A stretch of DNA of 64,000 bases, taken from Lutibacter sp. A80. Its GTDB lineage: Bacteria > Bacteroidota > Bacteroidia > Flavobacteriales > Flavobacteriaceae. The notes beneath the pieces were generated by a model. The model was not told the DNA's origin, searched no databases, and was given only the letters and a program-made list of their open reading frames with translations. Position numbers and translations under genes: made by a program. This document shows, in pieces, positions 17,416-26,585 of the stretch. The stretch spans positions 1,081,501 through 1,145,500 of the forward strand of contig NZ_CP092480.1 of the NCBI RefSeq assembly GCF_022429645.1. The letters run 5' to 3'. Within the stretch, counting starts at the first letter, position 1, and every line of letters starts with the position of its first letter.

Positions 17416-18039
17416 TTATATAAAATCTTCAATACTTCCTTTACCTTCTCTAATAATTTCAATTTCATTATTTGATAAATCTATTACTGTAGATGCTTGA
17501 TTATCTCCATAACCACCATCAATAACTACAGCTACTTTATCGTCCCATTTTTCATAAATTAATTCTGGATCTGTTGTATATTCTAACAAATCATCTTCAT
17601 CGTAAATAGAGGTTGAAACTATAGGGTTCCCTAATTTTTTAACTAATTCTCTAATTATATTGTTATCTGGTATACGGATACCAACAGTTTTTCTATTTTT
17701 AAAAGCTTTAGGCAAACTATTATTACTTGGCAATACAAATGTATATGGACCAGGCAAATACTTTTTTAAAATTTTATAAGTTTGCGTATCTATTTGCTTT
17801 ATATAATCTGATAAGTTGCTTAAATCATAACATATAAAAGAAAAATTTGCCTTATTTAATTTTACATCTTTAATTTTAGCTACTTTTTCCATAGCTTTTA
17901 AATTAGTAATATCACAACCTAAACCATAAACAGTATCTGTAGGATAAATAATTAATCCACCATTTTTTAAAACATTTACAACTTTATCAAGTTCACGTTC
18001 GTTTGGGTTTTCACTATAAATTTTAATTAGTTCTGCCAT
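17416..18039 (-). CDS. L-threonylcarbamoyladenylate synthase (Sua5/YciO/YrdC family)
   Basis: Makes threonylcarbamoyl-AMP for the t6A modification at position 37 of ANN-decoding tRNAs. The 207-residue protein has PTDTVYGLGCD at 33-43 and the conserved GPYTFVLP and TVGIRIPDN segments of the fold, close to YrdC length without the Sua5 C-terminal domain. YciO-type proteins look similar, so the exact subgroup is not certain. It lies alone between the glycosyltransferase and the response-regulator operon. Confidence 0.87.
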   Translation of the reverse strand: MAELIKIYSENPNERELDKVVNVLKNGGLIIYPTDTVYGLGCDITNLKAMEKVAKIKDVKLNKANFSFICYDLSNLSDYIKQIDTQTYKILKKYLPGPYTFVLPSNNSLPKAFKNRKTVGIRIPDNNIIRELVKKLGNPIVSTSIYDEDDLLEYTTDPELIYEKWDDKVAVVIDGGYGDNQASTVIDLSNNEIEIIREGKGSIEDFI

Positions 18040-18195
18040 ATCAACTATTGATTAAATTATATATTTAATGTACAAAAATATAAAAGAGGTTACTTAAAAG
18101 CATAGCACATTATTATTAAAATAATAAGTTCTATTTCAATTAAGCGACCTATTTAGCAAGTTACAAAATTTTGTGAATAGAAAACACCTAGATTA

Positions 18196-18894
18196 TTATG
18201 ATTTATCAATTAATCTAAAGCCTTCTCCGTGAATATTTAGAATTTCAACATTTTCATCACCTTTTAAGTATTTACGTAATTTTGCAATGTAAACATCCAT
18301 ACTTCTTGAAGTAAAGTAATTATCATCTCTCCAAATTTTAGTTAATGCTAATTCTCTTGGCATTAAATCGTTTTTATGAACAGCTAACATTTTTAACAAT
18401 TTACTTTCTTTAGGCGAAAGTTTTTGAACTTCTCCTCCTTTAAAAGATAAATGACGTAATTTTGAATTAAAATCAAATCCACCAATTTTAAATTCAAAAA
18501 CTTCTTCTTCTATATTTTCTTCGGTTTCTTTACGTTGCATTATTGCTTTTATTTTGTACAATAACACTTCCGAATCGAATGGTTTATTTAAATAATCATC
18601 TGCACCTGCCTGATATCCTTTTAAAACATCTTCTTTCATTGTTTTAGCAGTTAAAAATATAATTGGCACTTCAGAATTTGTTGCTCTAATATCTTTTGCA
18701 AGAGAGAATCCATCTTTTCTAGGCATCATAACATCTAGAATACACAAATCGTAATCATCATTTTTAAACATTATTAAACCTTCTAAACCATCTTTAGCAA
18801 GGGTAACATTATAATCGTTTAACAATAAATAATCTTTTAAAACTGTTCCAAAATTAGGATCGTCTTCTACTAATAAAATCTTGTTATTTTCCAT
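18196..18894 (-). CDS. OmpR-family response regulator
   Basis: 232 residues: receiver domain at 1-120 with the acidic pair D11/D12, phospho-acceptor D54 in LCILDVMMP, and K104 in YLNKPF; winged-helix DNA-binding domain at about 135-230 (LSPKESKLLKMLAVH...SRSMDVYIAKLRKYL). It starts 11 bases after the histidine kinase and is clearly its partner. The pair resembles the Bacteroidota RprX/RprY system in architecture and length, although the regulon cannot be deduced here. Confidence 0.93.
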   Translation of the reverse strand: MENNKILLVEDDPNFGTVLKDYLLLNDYNVTLAKDGLEGLIMFKNDDYDLCILDVMMPRKDGFSLAKDIRATNSEVPIIFLTAKTMKEDVLKGYQAGADDYLNKPFDSEVLLYKIKAIMQRKETEENIEEEVFEFKIGGFDFNSKLRHLSFKGGEVQKLSPKESKLLKMLAVHKNDLMPRELALTKIWRDDNYFTSRSMDVYIAKLRKYLKGDENVEILNIHGEGFRLIDKS

Positions 18895-18905
18895 TTTTTT
18901 TAAAT

Positions 18906-20477
18906 TTATATCAGAGGTAATTTAACTGTAAAAATGCTTCCTACTCCTTTTTCACTTTCTACAAAAATATCACCTTGATGAATTTCGACAATTTTTTTCA
19001 CATATGAAAGCCCTAAGCCATGTCCTTTTACATTATGTATATTTCCTCTTTCTTCTCTATAAAACTTTTTAAAGATATGTTTTTGAACATTTTTGTTCAT
19101 TCCTATACCTTGATCTTTAATTTTAATTATTAAATTTTTTGCCGTATTTTCTGTTGAAATATCAATTTTTGGAGCTTCTTCAGAATACTTTATAGCATTA
19201 TCAAACATATTAACAATTATACTGGTTAAATGAAATTGATTTCCTAAAATTTCTGTTGAATGTGCGTTTAAATCTGTTTTTACATATCCTCCTTTATCTC
19301 GAATCATTAATTCCACATGTGTAATTGCTTCCTCTATTATGTCGTGCATGTCAACTGCTTCCTTACTAACATCTAATTGATTTTTTTCTAATTTAGATAT
19401 TCTTAGTACATTTTCTACTTGCGCATGCATTCTTTTATTCTCATCACGTATCATTTTAACATACCGTTTTACTTTACCTTCATCGGAAATTATCTTCGGA
19501 TTTCTAATTGCATCTAAAGCTAAATTAATAGTTGCAATAGGTGTTTTAAACTCGTGTGTCATATTATTGATAAAGTCTGTTTTAATTTCAGAAATTTGTT
19601 TTTGTTTTACCAACTGATACAAAGCAGTAACAAATGCTAAAATTATAATAAGTATAAAAAAAGCAGACAATACCAATATTTTAAATATAGATGATATTAT
19701 AAAATCTTTTTTTTCAGGAAAGGTTACAAATAATTGAAAGTTACTATTTCCATCAGCATCGGCAAACATAGGTACCATATAACTTTTACCTGCCTCTTTT
19801 CTAAAATACCCAGATTTTACTTGTGTTGCCAATCCGTTACTGTAAATTCCGTATTTAAAATCAGTATCTATTCCTTTACTTTTTAGCTCTCTATCTAAAC
19901 GATATGTAATTTCTCTGTTACTTACTCTTTTATGAACAGGTAATTTACTTCTAGAAACATCAAATACGCGTTCTAATTGCGACTTTTCGGCTCCATCAAA
20001 TCTACCAATTTTAACATAGCGCTCTTCTGGTGGATTAACACCATTATTTTGATTATCGAAATTTTGATCTTTAACAATCACTATTTCTTCTCTACTAAAT
20101 ATTTCTTTAAAATCTATAGAATCATTTTCAAAAAACTCTGAGGGAACTTTATAATTTTCTTCAATAATACTTTGTGAAAATGTAAACCGCTCGTTATTTA
20201 CAGTATCTAATTTTTCGTAAATATAATTTCTTACATCAGAGTACTTTAATTTTCGTCCTTCGTCTTTAAAACGTTCTGTAATATCTATATAGAACTCGTT
20301 AAACTCGTGTTCTTTAATATCTTCTGATACTTTTGCTAAGGCAAAACGCACATTAGAAGTAAATTGTTGTTCTGTAATTTCTACAGTATTTTTTATCCAA
20401 AATACTTGAACTGATATAATACCTATTAAGGCAATACTCATTAATATTATGATAAGTACAAATACCCTTTTTCTCAT
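18906..20477 (-). CDS. Sensor histidine kinase, membrane-bound
   Basis: 523 residues. Helix 1 is at 5-25, a periplasmic sensor region at about 28-258, helix 2 at 260-288, then HisKA with phospho-accepting H307 (NMTHEFKTP) and the HATPase_c domain with N426 (FDNAIKYS), KDQGIGM (453-459) and GHGLGLS (484-490). No HAMP domain separates helix 2 from the dimerisation helix. It is encoded with its response regulator, downstream of coaE by 97 bases. A 14-base palindrome (20517-20530) lies just upstream. Confidence 0.93.
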   Translation of the reverse strand: MRKRVFVLIIILMSIALIGIISVQVFWIKNTVEITEQQFTSNVRFALAKVSEDIKEHEFNEFYIDITERFKDEGRKLKYSDVRNYIYEKLDTVNNERFTFSQSIIEENYKVPSEFFENDSIDFKEIFSREEIVIVKDQNFDNQNNGVNPPEERYVKIGRFDGAEKSQLERVFDVSRSKLPVHKRVSNREITYRLDRELKSKGIDTDFKYGIYSNGLATQVKSGYFRKEAGKSYMVPMFADADGNSNFQLFVTFPEKKDFIISSIFKILVLSAFFILIIILAFVTALYQLVKQKQISEIKTDFINNMTHEFKTPIATINLALDAIRNPKIISDEGKVKRYVKMIRDENKRMHAQVENVLRISKLEKNQLDVSKEAVDMHDIIEEAITHVELMIRDKGGYVKTDLNAHSTEILGNQFHLTSIIVNMFDNAIKYSEEAPKIDISTENTAKNLIIKIKDQGIGMNKNVQKHIFKKFYREERGNIHNVKGHGLGLSYVKKIVEIHQGDIFVESEKGVGSIFTVKLPLI

Positions 20478-20516
20478 TATTCAAAATTAAACATTTAACA
20501 CAAATAACGTTCTAAT

Positions 20517-20530
20517 TTAACTTAAGTTAA
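20517..20530. promoter_or_regulatory. 14-base palindrome TTAACTTAAGTTAA upstream of the histidine kinase
   Basis: A perfect palindrome centred about 46 bases before the kinase start codon, in the 97-base gap after coaE. It could be an operator for the regulator encoded here or another dimeric factor. AT-rich DNA makes such palindromes fairly likely by chance, so confidence is low. Confidence 0.25.
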
Positions 20531-20574
20531 CTATAATAATAATTTTTTAACACTTTATTAAGAAAATCCTTATT

Positions 20575-21159
20575 TTAACTAAGCTTAGTTAAAATATTAT
20601 ATATAGTTGCAACCTGTGTTTTTGTATTAAAATTATAAGAATTATTAATTACAAAATTAGCTTTTTTTACTTTGCTCTCATCATTTAATTGATGCTGCAT
20701 TCTTTCTAATACTTGCTGTTTTGTAACACCATCTCTTTTTATTATTCTTTCAACTCTTTCGTCTAGTTCTGTTATAACAGTTATAACAAAATCACATAGC
20801 GCATCACTTCCACTTTCAAACAAAATTGCAGCTTCATAAATTATAATTTCAACATTGGAATTTTCAACAAATTGTTTAAAATCCTCTCTTACTGCTGGGT
20901 GTACAATATTATTTAAAGCTTGTAATTTGTCTTTATCATTAAAAACAATTTCAGCAATATATGTATTGTTTAATGTACCATCTACATAAGCATTAGCCCC
21001 TAATAACTGTTTAATTTGGTTTATTAGCTTAATATTGGTATTCATTAATTTTTTAGCCTCAATATCAGCCACATAAGTAGCACATCCCAATTGTTGAAAC
21101 AATTTTAAAACGGTCGTTTTTCCACTACCAATACCACCTGTTAAACCTATTATTTTCAT
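20575..21159 (-). CDS. coaE: Dephospho-CoA kinase
   Basis: Last enzyme of coenzyme A synthesis, phosphorylating the 3'-hydroxyl of dephospho-CoA. The 194-residue protein starts with the P-loop GLTGGIGSGKTT (5-16), followed by GCATYVADIEAK and the conserved IVHPAVRE and EAAILFESG segments. Length is typical. It is 8 bases downstream of the YbbR-like gene on the minus strand, part of the nusB-to-coaE gene set seen in Flavobacteriia. Confidence 0.94.
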   Translation of the reverse strand: MKIIGLTGGIGSGKTTVLKLFQQLGCATYVADIEAKKLMNTNIKLINQIKQLLGANAYVDGTLNNTYIAEIVFNDKDKLQALNNIVHPAVREDFKQFVENSNVEIIIYEAAILFESGSDALCDFVITVITELDERVERIIKRDGVTKQQVLERMQHQLNDESKVKKANFVINNSYNFNTKTQVATIYNILTKLS

Positions 21160-21167
21160 TTGCTTAC

Positions 21168-22136
21168 TTATTTTTGTAATAAAAACTCTATATGAGGTGG
21201 ATTTATTTTTAATGATGAAATATACTCACTTTTTTGTTTAATTATAGGAGTTAAAAACTGCGTTGTAGTATCGTTCTCATATTGCTTATAATCAAATACA
21301 ATTAAAAAACTATTTTCATTAATTTTAGTAAAATTTGAAAGTCCAGCTTGAAAAACAACTTCAATTTGTTTAGGAAAAGGATTTATATTTACACTTTCAG
21401 GTTGATTAATAATTACAACTGGTGTTTTAAAACTACCTTCTGTAAATTTATCTACTGCTCCTGTTAATTTAATTTTATTAGATGAAAGCACTACATTTTT
21501 AGTGTTTTTTGGAATTATTAAGTCTAATTCCGTTTCTATACTTTCATATACATCTTCTAACTCTAAGCCAGTTGTTTTAATTTCTTTAATAGAATCTATG
21601 TATTTTTTTGGACCAGATATTGTTATTGAGTCTGGATTTACTTGTAATTTTTCTATAAAATTATAGCCTAATTTAAATTGAATTGCTGTTTTAGGAATTA
21701 CAGGTACTTTTTTAGTACTATTTTTTCCTATTTCAATAAAAATAGTATCTTTTAAAACTTGCATTATTTCAGATTCACCAGTTAATTGCGCATTTAAATT
21801 TGAAAGCTGCATATTTGGTAAAATAAAATATTTAGATCCTTTATTTAATAAGTTATTTAAATTAAAAGTAATTTTTTGTGGTTTTATTTTACGTTTTAAT
21901 AAACTAAAACCAGTATCTTTTATTGCAACCTCAACTTTTGAAATAGGTTTAACTTGCACTAATTTATCGCTTGATAAATTTTTATATTCTATTTTAAAAA
22001 TAACAGAACTAGTGTAGGTTTTAGACAATTCTATCAATAACCAAATAATGGAAGTAAGCACTAAAAAAAAGATAAAAATTTTTGTTTTACGATTGTTTTG
22101 AAGCGTTAAATCAGATTTTTTCACAACTACTTTCAT
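21168..22136 (-). CDS. YbbR-like / CdaR-related membrane-anchored protein
   Basis: 322 residues with one transmembrane helix at about 20-37 after a basic N-terminus, then beta-rich repeats of the YbbR type (for example GYNFIEKLQVNPDSITISGPKKYIDSI at about 160-185). YbbR domains in Firmicutes regulate diadenylate cyclase; here no cyclase gene is adjacent, so the role is unknown. It follows yajC after a 184-base gap that contains a long inverted repeat, and precedes coaE. Confidence 0.8.
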   Translation of the reverse strand: MKVVVKKSDLTLQNNRKTKIFIFFLVLTSIIWLLIELSKTYTSSVIFKIEYKNLSSDKLVQVKPISKVEVAIKDTGFSLLKRKIKPQKITFNLNNLLNKGSKYFILPNMQLSNLNAQLTGESEIMQVLKDTIFIEIGKNSTKKVPVIPKTAIQFKLGYNFIEKLQVNPDSITISGPKKYIDSIKEIKTTGLELEDVYESIETELDLIIPKNTKNVVLSSNKIKLTGAVDKFTEGSFKTPVVIINQPESVNINPFPKQIEVVFQAGLSNFTKINENSFLIVFDYKQYENDTTTQFLTPIIKQKSEYISSLKINPPHIEFLLQK

Positions 22137-22166
22137 TATCTTTTAATAAATATTAAATGTACAAAA

Positions 22167-22303
22167 AAAGAAGCTGTTTAAAAAGTGAAAGTTTAGCCTA
22201 CCTAAATTTATGTTAGGTTTTCATACTGATTGGATTTTCAATATGTTTTATTCTGACAAAAAATCAGAACGACTAATTTTTAAACTTTTAAAACAGCTTC
22301 TTT
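22167..22303 (-). repeat. Long inverted-repeat element between yajC and the YbbR-like gene
   Basis: Outer arms 22167-22179 and 22291-22303 pair perfectly over 13 bp and extend by six more pairs after a bulge. Two internal hairpins lie inside: CCTAA/TTAGG (22201-22217) and TTCTGA/TCAGAA (22251-22269). On the minus strand the outer stem is followed by a run of seven T residues, so it can end the nusB-DUF1573-yajC transcript. The arm contains CTGTTTAAAAAGT, a core also seen at 26485 and 60681. Confidence 0.65.
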
Positions 22304-22320
22304 AAATTATTTACTGTAAT

Positions 22321-22641
22321 TTATTTTTTTGTTACTGGAGCAGAATATTTTTTACTTAATTCCATTGAAATTGCTGAACGCTCAAACTTAATTTTTCCAG
22401 CGCTTGTTTCAAGAATAACAGTATTATCACTATCTACAATGTCCATTATTTTTCCGTGAATACCACTTGTGGTAATTACTTTATTTCCTTTTGCTAATTC
22501 TGATTGGAATTTTTTCTCATTTTTAGCTTTTTTCATTTGTGGTCTAATCATAAATAAATAGATAACCACAAACATTAATAAAAATGGTAACATTCCTGTT
22601 AATGAACTTACATCTGCTTGCAATAAAATTGTTGAATACAT
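22321..22641 (-). CDS. yajC: Preprotein translocase accessory subunit YajC
   Basis: Small single-span membrane protein of 106 residues associated with the SecDF part of the protein-export machinery. One helix at about 15-33 (LTGMLPFLLMFVVIYLFMIRPQ) ends in the invariant IRPQ, followed by a soluble SH3-like domain with GNKVITTSGIHGKI and ILETSAGKIKFERSAI. All are typical of YajC. It lies 19 bases downstream of the DUF1573 gene and shares its strand. Confidence 0.93.
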   Translation of the reverse strand: MYSTILLQADVSSLTGMLPFLLMFVVIYLFMIRPQMKKAKNEKKFQSELAKGNKVITTSGIHGKIMDIVDSDNTVILETSAGKIKFERSAISMELSKKYSAPVTKK

Positions 22642-22660
22642 ATTTTAATATTGTTTTATT

Positions 22661-23113
22661 TTAACTTTTTTTAACTACTGTTCCTTTAATTCTAATTAAT
22701 TCTGTTACTTTTTCAGAATTTGTTTGTAAAGTAATCGATTTACTTTGTTTACCTACTCTTCCTCTAGAATTAAATGTAAATTTTAAATCTGCAGATGCTC
22801 CTGGCGCAATAGGTTCTTTTGGCCATTCAGGTACTGTACAACCACAAGTTGCTTTTGCACTTGTAATTATTAGGTCAACTTTTCCTTTATTTGTTATTTT
22901 AAAAACTCCTTCAGCAATTTCTCCTTCTGTTAATTCACCAAAATCGTATTCTGTTTTATCAAATTCTACAATTGGAGCTCCTAAACTTAAAGTTGCATCT
23001 CTTTCCTTCGCTTTTTCTAAATTTGAAGAATTAATTTTTGAAGTTGCATTTTCTTTACAAGAAATAAATGCTACACTTAAAATAAAAATAAATAGTACTT
23101 TAAAATTTTTCAT
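22661..23113 (-). CDS. DUF1573 domain lipoprotein
   Basis: 150 residues with a lipoprotein signal peptide ending at C19 (VAFISCK). The DUF1573 Ig-like domain spans about 50-150 and contains YDFGELTEGEIAEGVFKITNKG and the C-G-C-T-V-P-E-W-P motif typical of the family. It is probably a periplasmic or surface protein of unknown function. It sits between nusB (31 bases) and yajC (19 bases), an order conserved in Flavobacteriia as far as I know. Confidence 0.88.
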   Translation of the reverse strand: MKNFKVLFIFILSVAFISCKENATSKINSSNLEKAKERDATLSLGAPIVEFDKTEYDFGELTEGEIAEGVFKITNKGKVDLIITSAKATCGCTVPEWPKEPIAPGASADLKFTFNSRGRVGKQSKSITLQTNSEKVTELIRIKGTVVKKS

Positions 23114-23144
23114 AATTTGTTTAACTTTTTGTAAAAATATAAAT

Positions 23145-24083
23145 TTATAATAAACCTCTTCCTAATTTGTTTAATCTTTTTGTAGCTGTAAAATCTTTTA
23201 AAATTTTATCCAATACACCATTAATAAAATAACTACTTTTGGTTGTAGAGTAATCTTTAGAAATTTCGATATACTCGTTAATAGTAACTCTTGATGGAAT
23301 TGAAGGGAATTTTAAAAATTCACAAATTGCCATTTTAATCAAAATCATATCAATTTCAGCAATTCTTTCTGCGTCCCAATTTGGTGTTTTATCTTCAACC
23401 TCTTTTTGAAACTCTGTATGATTTAAAACCACCTTTCTAAACAATTCAACAACAAATTTTTTGTCGTCTTCATCTTTATATAAAGCTCCTAATTTAAAAG
23501 GCTTGTTTTCTTTTAACTGATTAATAGATTTTAATACCCACGTATTTACAAAAGGAATATCATCTACCCAGCTAATATTTTTATCTTCAAAATAATCTGC
23601 TAATTTTTCATCTGGAGCAATAATTTCTTTAAATAATGCAGCTACAAATTCTTTATCTGCTTGAAATGAGTCCTTTTCAGAAGCTATATACTCTTTATAA
23701 AGAGCACTTTCTTTAGTTACTTTCCAAATATTATTGATATATTCGCTATCTAAAATCCAGTAATTTAAATTATTATCTTCTAAGTAGTTATTTAAAGAAA
23801 CACTTTCTTCTAACAACTTAAAAACCTGATTGTTAATAAATTTTGTATTTGGATTTAACTCTTCTGAAGTTGCTAAAAACTTTTTTTGAGAAATTTTAAT
23901 ATTATTCTTCTCTAAATTTTTAACTTCTACAAATAACCGCAATATTAGTACGTATAGATCTAACATTTTATCTATACTATTGTATAGAAATTTTTCTTCC
24001 TTATCAAGGACATCACTTTTAGATTGAAGCATCGCATAAACCGATTGCATCACTTTTACTCTAATATGTCTTCTATTTATCAT
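23145..24083 (-). CDS. nusB: Transcription antitermination protein NusB (long form)
   Basis: RNA-binding factor of rRNA antitermination. At 312 residues it is much longer than E. coli NusB; this long form is usual in Bacteroidota. It starts with RRHIRVKVMQSVYAMLQS, the NusB N-terminal helix, and the conserved core is at the C-terminal half: WDAERIAEIDMILIKMAICEFLKFPSIPSRVTINEYIEISKDYST followed by FINGVLDKIL. It heads the minus-strand set and is divergent from an ABC exporter gene, 172 bases away. Confidence 0.92.
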   Translation of the reverse strand: MINRRHIRVKVMQSVYAMLQSKSDVLDKEEKFLYNSIDKMLDLYVLILRLFVEVKNLEKNNIKISQKKFLATSEELNPNTKFINNQVFKLLEESVSLNNYLEDNNLNYWILDSEYINNIWKVTKESALYKEYIASEKDSFQADKEFVAALFKEIIAPDEKLADYFEDKNISWVDDIPFVNTWVLKSINQLKENKPFKLGALYKDEDDKKFVVELFRKVVLNHTEFQKEVEDKTPNWDAERIAEIDMILIKMAICEFLKFPSIPSRVTINEYIEISKDYSTTKSSYFINGVLDKILKDFTATKRLNKLGRGLL

Positions 24084-24255
24084 TTAAAGAACTTTAAACA
24101 TTTATTGTTTCTGAAGCGCAAAAATACTATTATTTTTTAGAAATTTAATTTGTTTTTGATTTTTTATTCAAAGTTAAATCTATCATAAAAAATCGGCTGT
24201 AAATTTATATTCATGTATATTCGTGCCTTCAAATTGATTAGTTGTTTCTCCTTTT

Positions 24256-26010
24256 ATGAAAGCCTTAAAATATTTAAATAAATACTTCTTAAAATATAAA
24301 TATCGTTTATTAATTGGTTTATTTATTACCTTTTGTTCTAAATATTTAGCACTTCAAATCCCTCAATTAATAAGTAAATCTTTAGATGCTGCTCAAGGTT
24401 ACAAAAATGGTACAATTACAGATATTACAATTGTTAAAACCGATTTATTTCACAATATATTACTAATTATTGGAGCGGCATTACTTTCTGGATTTTTTAC
24501 TTTTATAATGCGTCAAACCATAATAGTAACTTCTAGACTAATAGAGTTCGACTTAAAAAATGAAATTTACCAACAATACCAACGTTTGTCTCTAAATTTT
24601 TATAAAAAAAATAAAACTGGAGATTTAATGAACAGAATTAGTGAAGATGTAAGCAAAGTTAGAATGTATTTTGGCCCAGCAATAATGTATACTATGAATA
24701 TGCTAGTGCTATTTATTGTTGCAATTATTAAAATGTATAATATAGATGCTACTTTAACTATTTACACAATACTACCTCTACCCGTTTTATCAGTTTCTAT
24801 CTATCTTTTAAGTAGAATTATTAATAAAAGAAGTACAATTGTACAACAATACTTATCTAAATTAACAGCAAATGCTCAAGAAACATTTTCTGGAATAAGT
24901 ATTTTAAAATCCTATGGTATTGAACAAAATTCAATTAATGAATTTGGAAACCTTGCTATTACAACTAAAGAAAAAAACATCAACCTTTTTAAAGCGCAAG
25001 CATTATTTTTTCCTTTAATGATTTTCTTAATAGGATTAAGTAACATATTAGTAATTTACATTGGTGGTTTAAGGTATCTTGCAGGAGAAATTACAATTGG
25101 TGTAATTGCTGAATTTATAATGTATGTTAATATGTTAACTTGGCCTGTTGCTGTGGTTGGCTGGGTAACCTCTATTGTACAACAAGCAGAAGCTTCTCAA
25201 AAACGTATTAATGAATTTTTAAAACACGAACCTGAAATTAAAAATTTAGCTGAAACATCATCAAAAATTAATGGAGTAATAGAATTTAAGAATGTTACTT
25301 TTACTTATGATGACACTAATATTACCGCTTTAAAAAATTTAAGTTTTACTGTAAAACAAGGTGAAACTTTAGCTATTTTAGGAAATACTGGCTCAGGGAA
25401 ATCCACTATTTTAGATTTAATTGCAAGATTATACGATACCGATTCCGGTGAAATTTTAATTGATGATAAAAATATTAAAACCTTAAATTTAAATGATTTA
25501 AGACAAAATATTGGTTTTGTACCTCAAGAAGCTTTCTTGTTTTCAGACACTATAAAAAATAACATAAAATTTGGAAATAATACCGCTTCAGATGCTAAAA
25601 TTGAACAAACTGCAAAAGATGCTTACATACACCACAATATAGTAGATTTTAATGAAGGTTATAATACTTACGTTGGCGAAAGAGGTGTTACTTTATCTGG
25701 TGGACAAAAACAACGTGTTTCAATTGCTAGAGCTTTAATTAAAGATCCAAAAATTTTAATTTTAGACGATTGCCTATCTGCTGTAGATACCGAAACCGAA
25801 GAAACCATACTTAATAACCTACACAAAGTCAGTAAAAATAAAACCACTTTAATAGCTAGTCATAGAATTTCATCACTTAAAAATGCCGACAAAATTATAG
25901 TGGTTGAAAACGGCTCAATTACACAGCAAGGAACACACAATCAACTTATTAGTAAAAACGGTTATTATAAAGATTTATACGAACAACAACTTTTAGAAAA
26001 AGAATTATAA
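24256..26010 (+). CDS. ABC exporter, fused membrane and ATPase domains
   Basis: 584-residue half-transporter. The membrane domain (about 15-310) has six helices; the ATPase domain has Walker A GNTGSGKST (376-384), signature LSGGQ (480-484) and Walker B ILILDD (500-505). The residue after the Walker B aspartate is D505 rather than Glu, a change seen in the degenerate site of heterodimeric exporters such as the MdlA/MdlB type, so a partner encoded elsewhere is possible. The substrate may be a lipid or drug. The gene stands alone with divergent nusB upstream. Confidence 0.88.
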   Translation: MKALKYLNKYFLKYKYRLLIGLFITFCSKYLALQIPQLISKSLDAAQGYKNGTITDITIVKTDLFHNILLIIGAALLSGFFTFIMRQTIIVTSRLIEFDLKNEIYQQYQRLSLNFYKKNKTGDLMNRISEDVSKVRMYFGPAIMYTMNMLVLFIVAIIKMYNIDATLTIYTILPLPVLSVSIYLLSRIINKRSTIVQQYLSKLTANAQETFSGISILKSYGIEQNSINEFGNLAITTKEKNINLFKAQALFFPLMIFLIGLSNILVIYIGGLRYLAGEITIGVIAEFIMYVNMLTWPVAVVGWVTSIVQQAEASQKRINEFLKHEPEIKNLAETSSKINGVIEFKNVTFTYDDTNITALKNLSFTVKQGETLAILGNTGSGKSTILDLIARLYDTDSGEILIDDKNIKTLNLNDLRQNIGFVPQEAFLFSDTIKNNIKFGNNTASDAKIEQTAKDAYIHHNIVDFNEGYNTYVGERGVTLSGGQKQRVSIARALIKDPKILILDDCLSAVDTETEETILNNLHKVSKNKTTLIASHRISSLKNADKIIVVENGSITQQGTHNQLISKNGYYKDLYEQQLLEKEL

Positions 26011-26088
26011 AAATTACGTTTTAAGTAAATTTATTTTTTAGATTTGTGTAGAAATCTAAAAAAAGATTAATAAAATAGAAAGTTAATT

Positions 26089-26457
26089 ATGAGTGACAAA
26101 GAACATTTAGAACAAGAAGAAATATTCTCTCAGGTTCTTAGAGCAGGAAGAAGAACTTACTTTTTTGACGTAAGAGCTACAAAAGCTGAAGATTATTACC
26201 TAACTGTTACAGAGAGTAAAAAATTTACACATGACGATGGATCTTTCCATTACAAAAAACACAAAATTTATTTATACAAAGAAGATTTTGCTGAGTTTAA
26301 CGAAATGTTAAAAGCCGCTACTGATTACATTTTAAATGAAAAAGGTGAAGAAGTAATTTCTGAACGCCACCAAAAAGATTTTAAAAGACCGTCAGAATTA
26401 AACGAAAAAACTTCAAATACAGAAAGCTTTACTGACTTAAACTTTGAAGATATTTAA
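26089..26457 (+). CDS. PUR-family DNA/RNA-binding protein (DUF3276)
   Basis: 122 residues with one PUR repeat: EEIFSQVLRAGRRTYFFDVRATKAEDYYLTVTESKK at about 10-46, then FHYKKHKIYLYKEDFAEF at 53-70. Bacterial PUR proteins of Bacteroidota and spirochaetes form dimers and bind single-stranded DNA and RNA. The C-terminal 30 residues are acidic and probably disordered. It is a single-gene unit, followed after 20 bases by a long hairpin that acts as its terminator. Confidence 0.9.
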   Translation: MSDKEHLEQEEIFSQVLRAGRRTYFFDVRATKAEDYYLTVTESKKFTHDDGSFHYKKHKIYLYKEDFAEFNEMLKAATDYILNEKGEEVISERHQKDFKRPSELNEKTSNTESFTDLNFEDI

Positions 26458-26477
26458 AATTATAAATTTTAAAAATT

Positions 26478-26563
26478 AAAAAAACTGTCTAAAGAGTTTT
26501 GAAATCATAAACTTATTGAATTTTATTCAAAAAGTAAAAATTTCACTTTTTAGGCATTTTTTT
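26478..26563 (+). terminator. Long hairpin terminator after the PUR gene
   Basis: Arms 26478-26496 and 26546-26563 pair over 18 bp with one bulged C and two G-U pairs in RNA, and the 3' arm ends in seven T residues. An internal hairpin TTGAAT/ATTCAA is at 26516-26530. The arm has CTGTCTAAAGAGT, similar to the arms at 22173 and 60681. Confidence 0.65.
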
Positions 26564-26585
26564 ATGCTAACTAATTAATTTTCTA

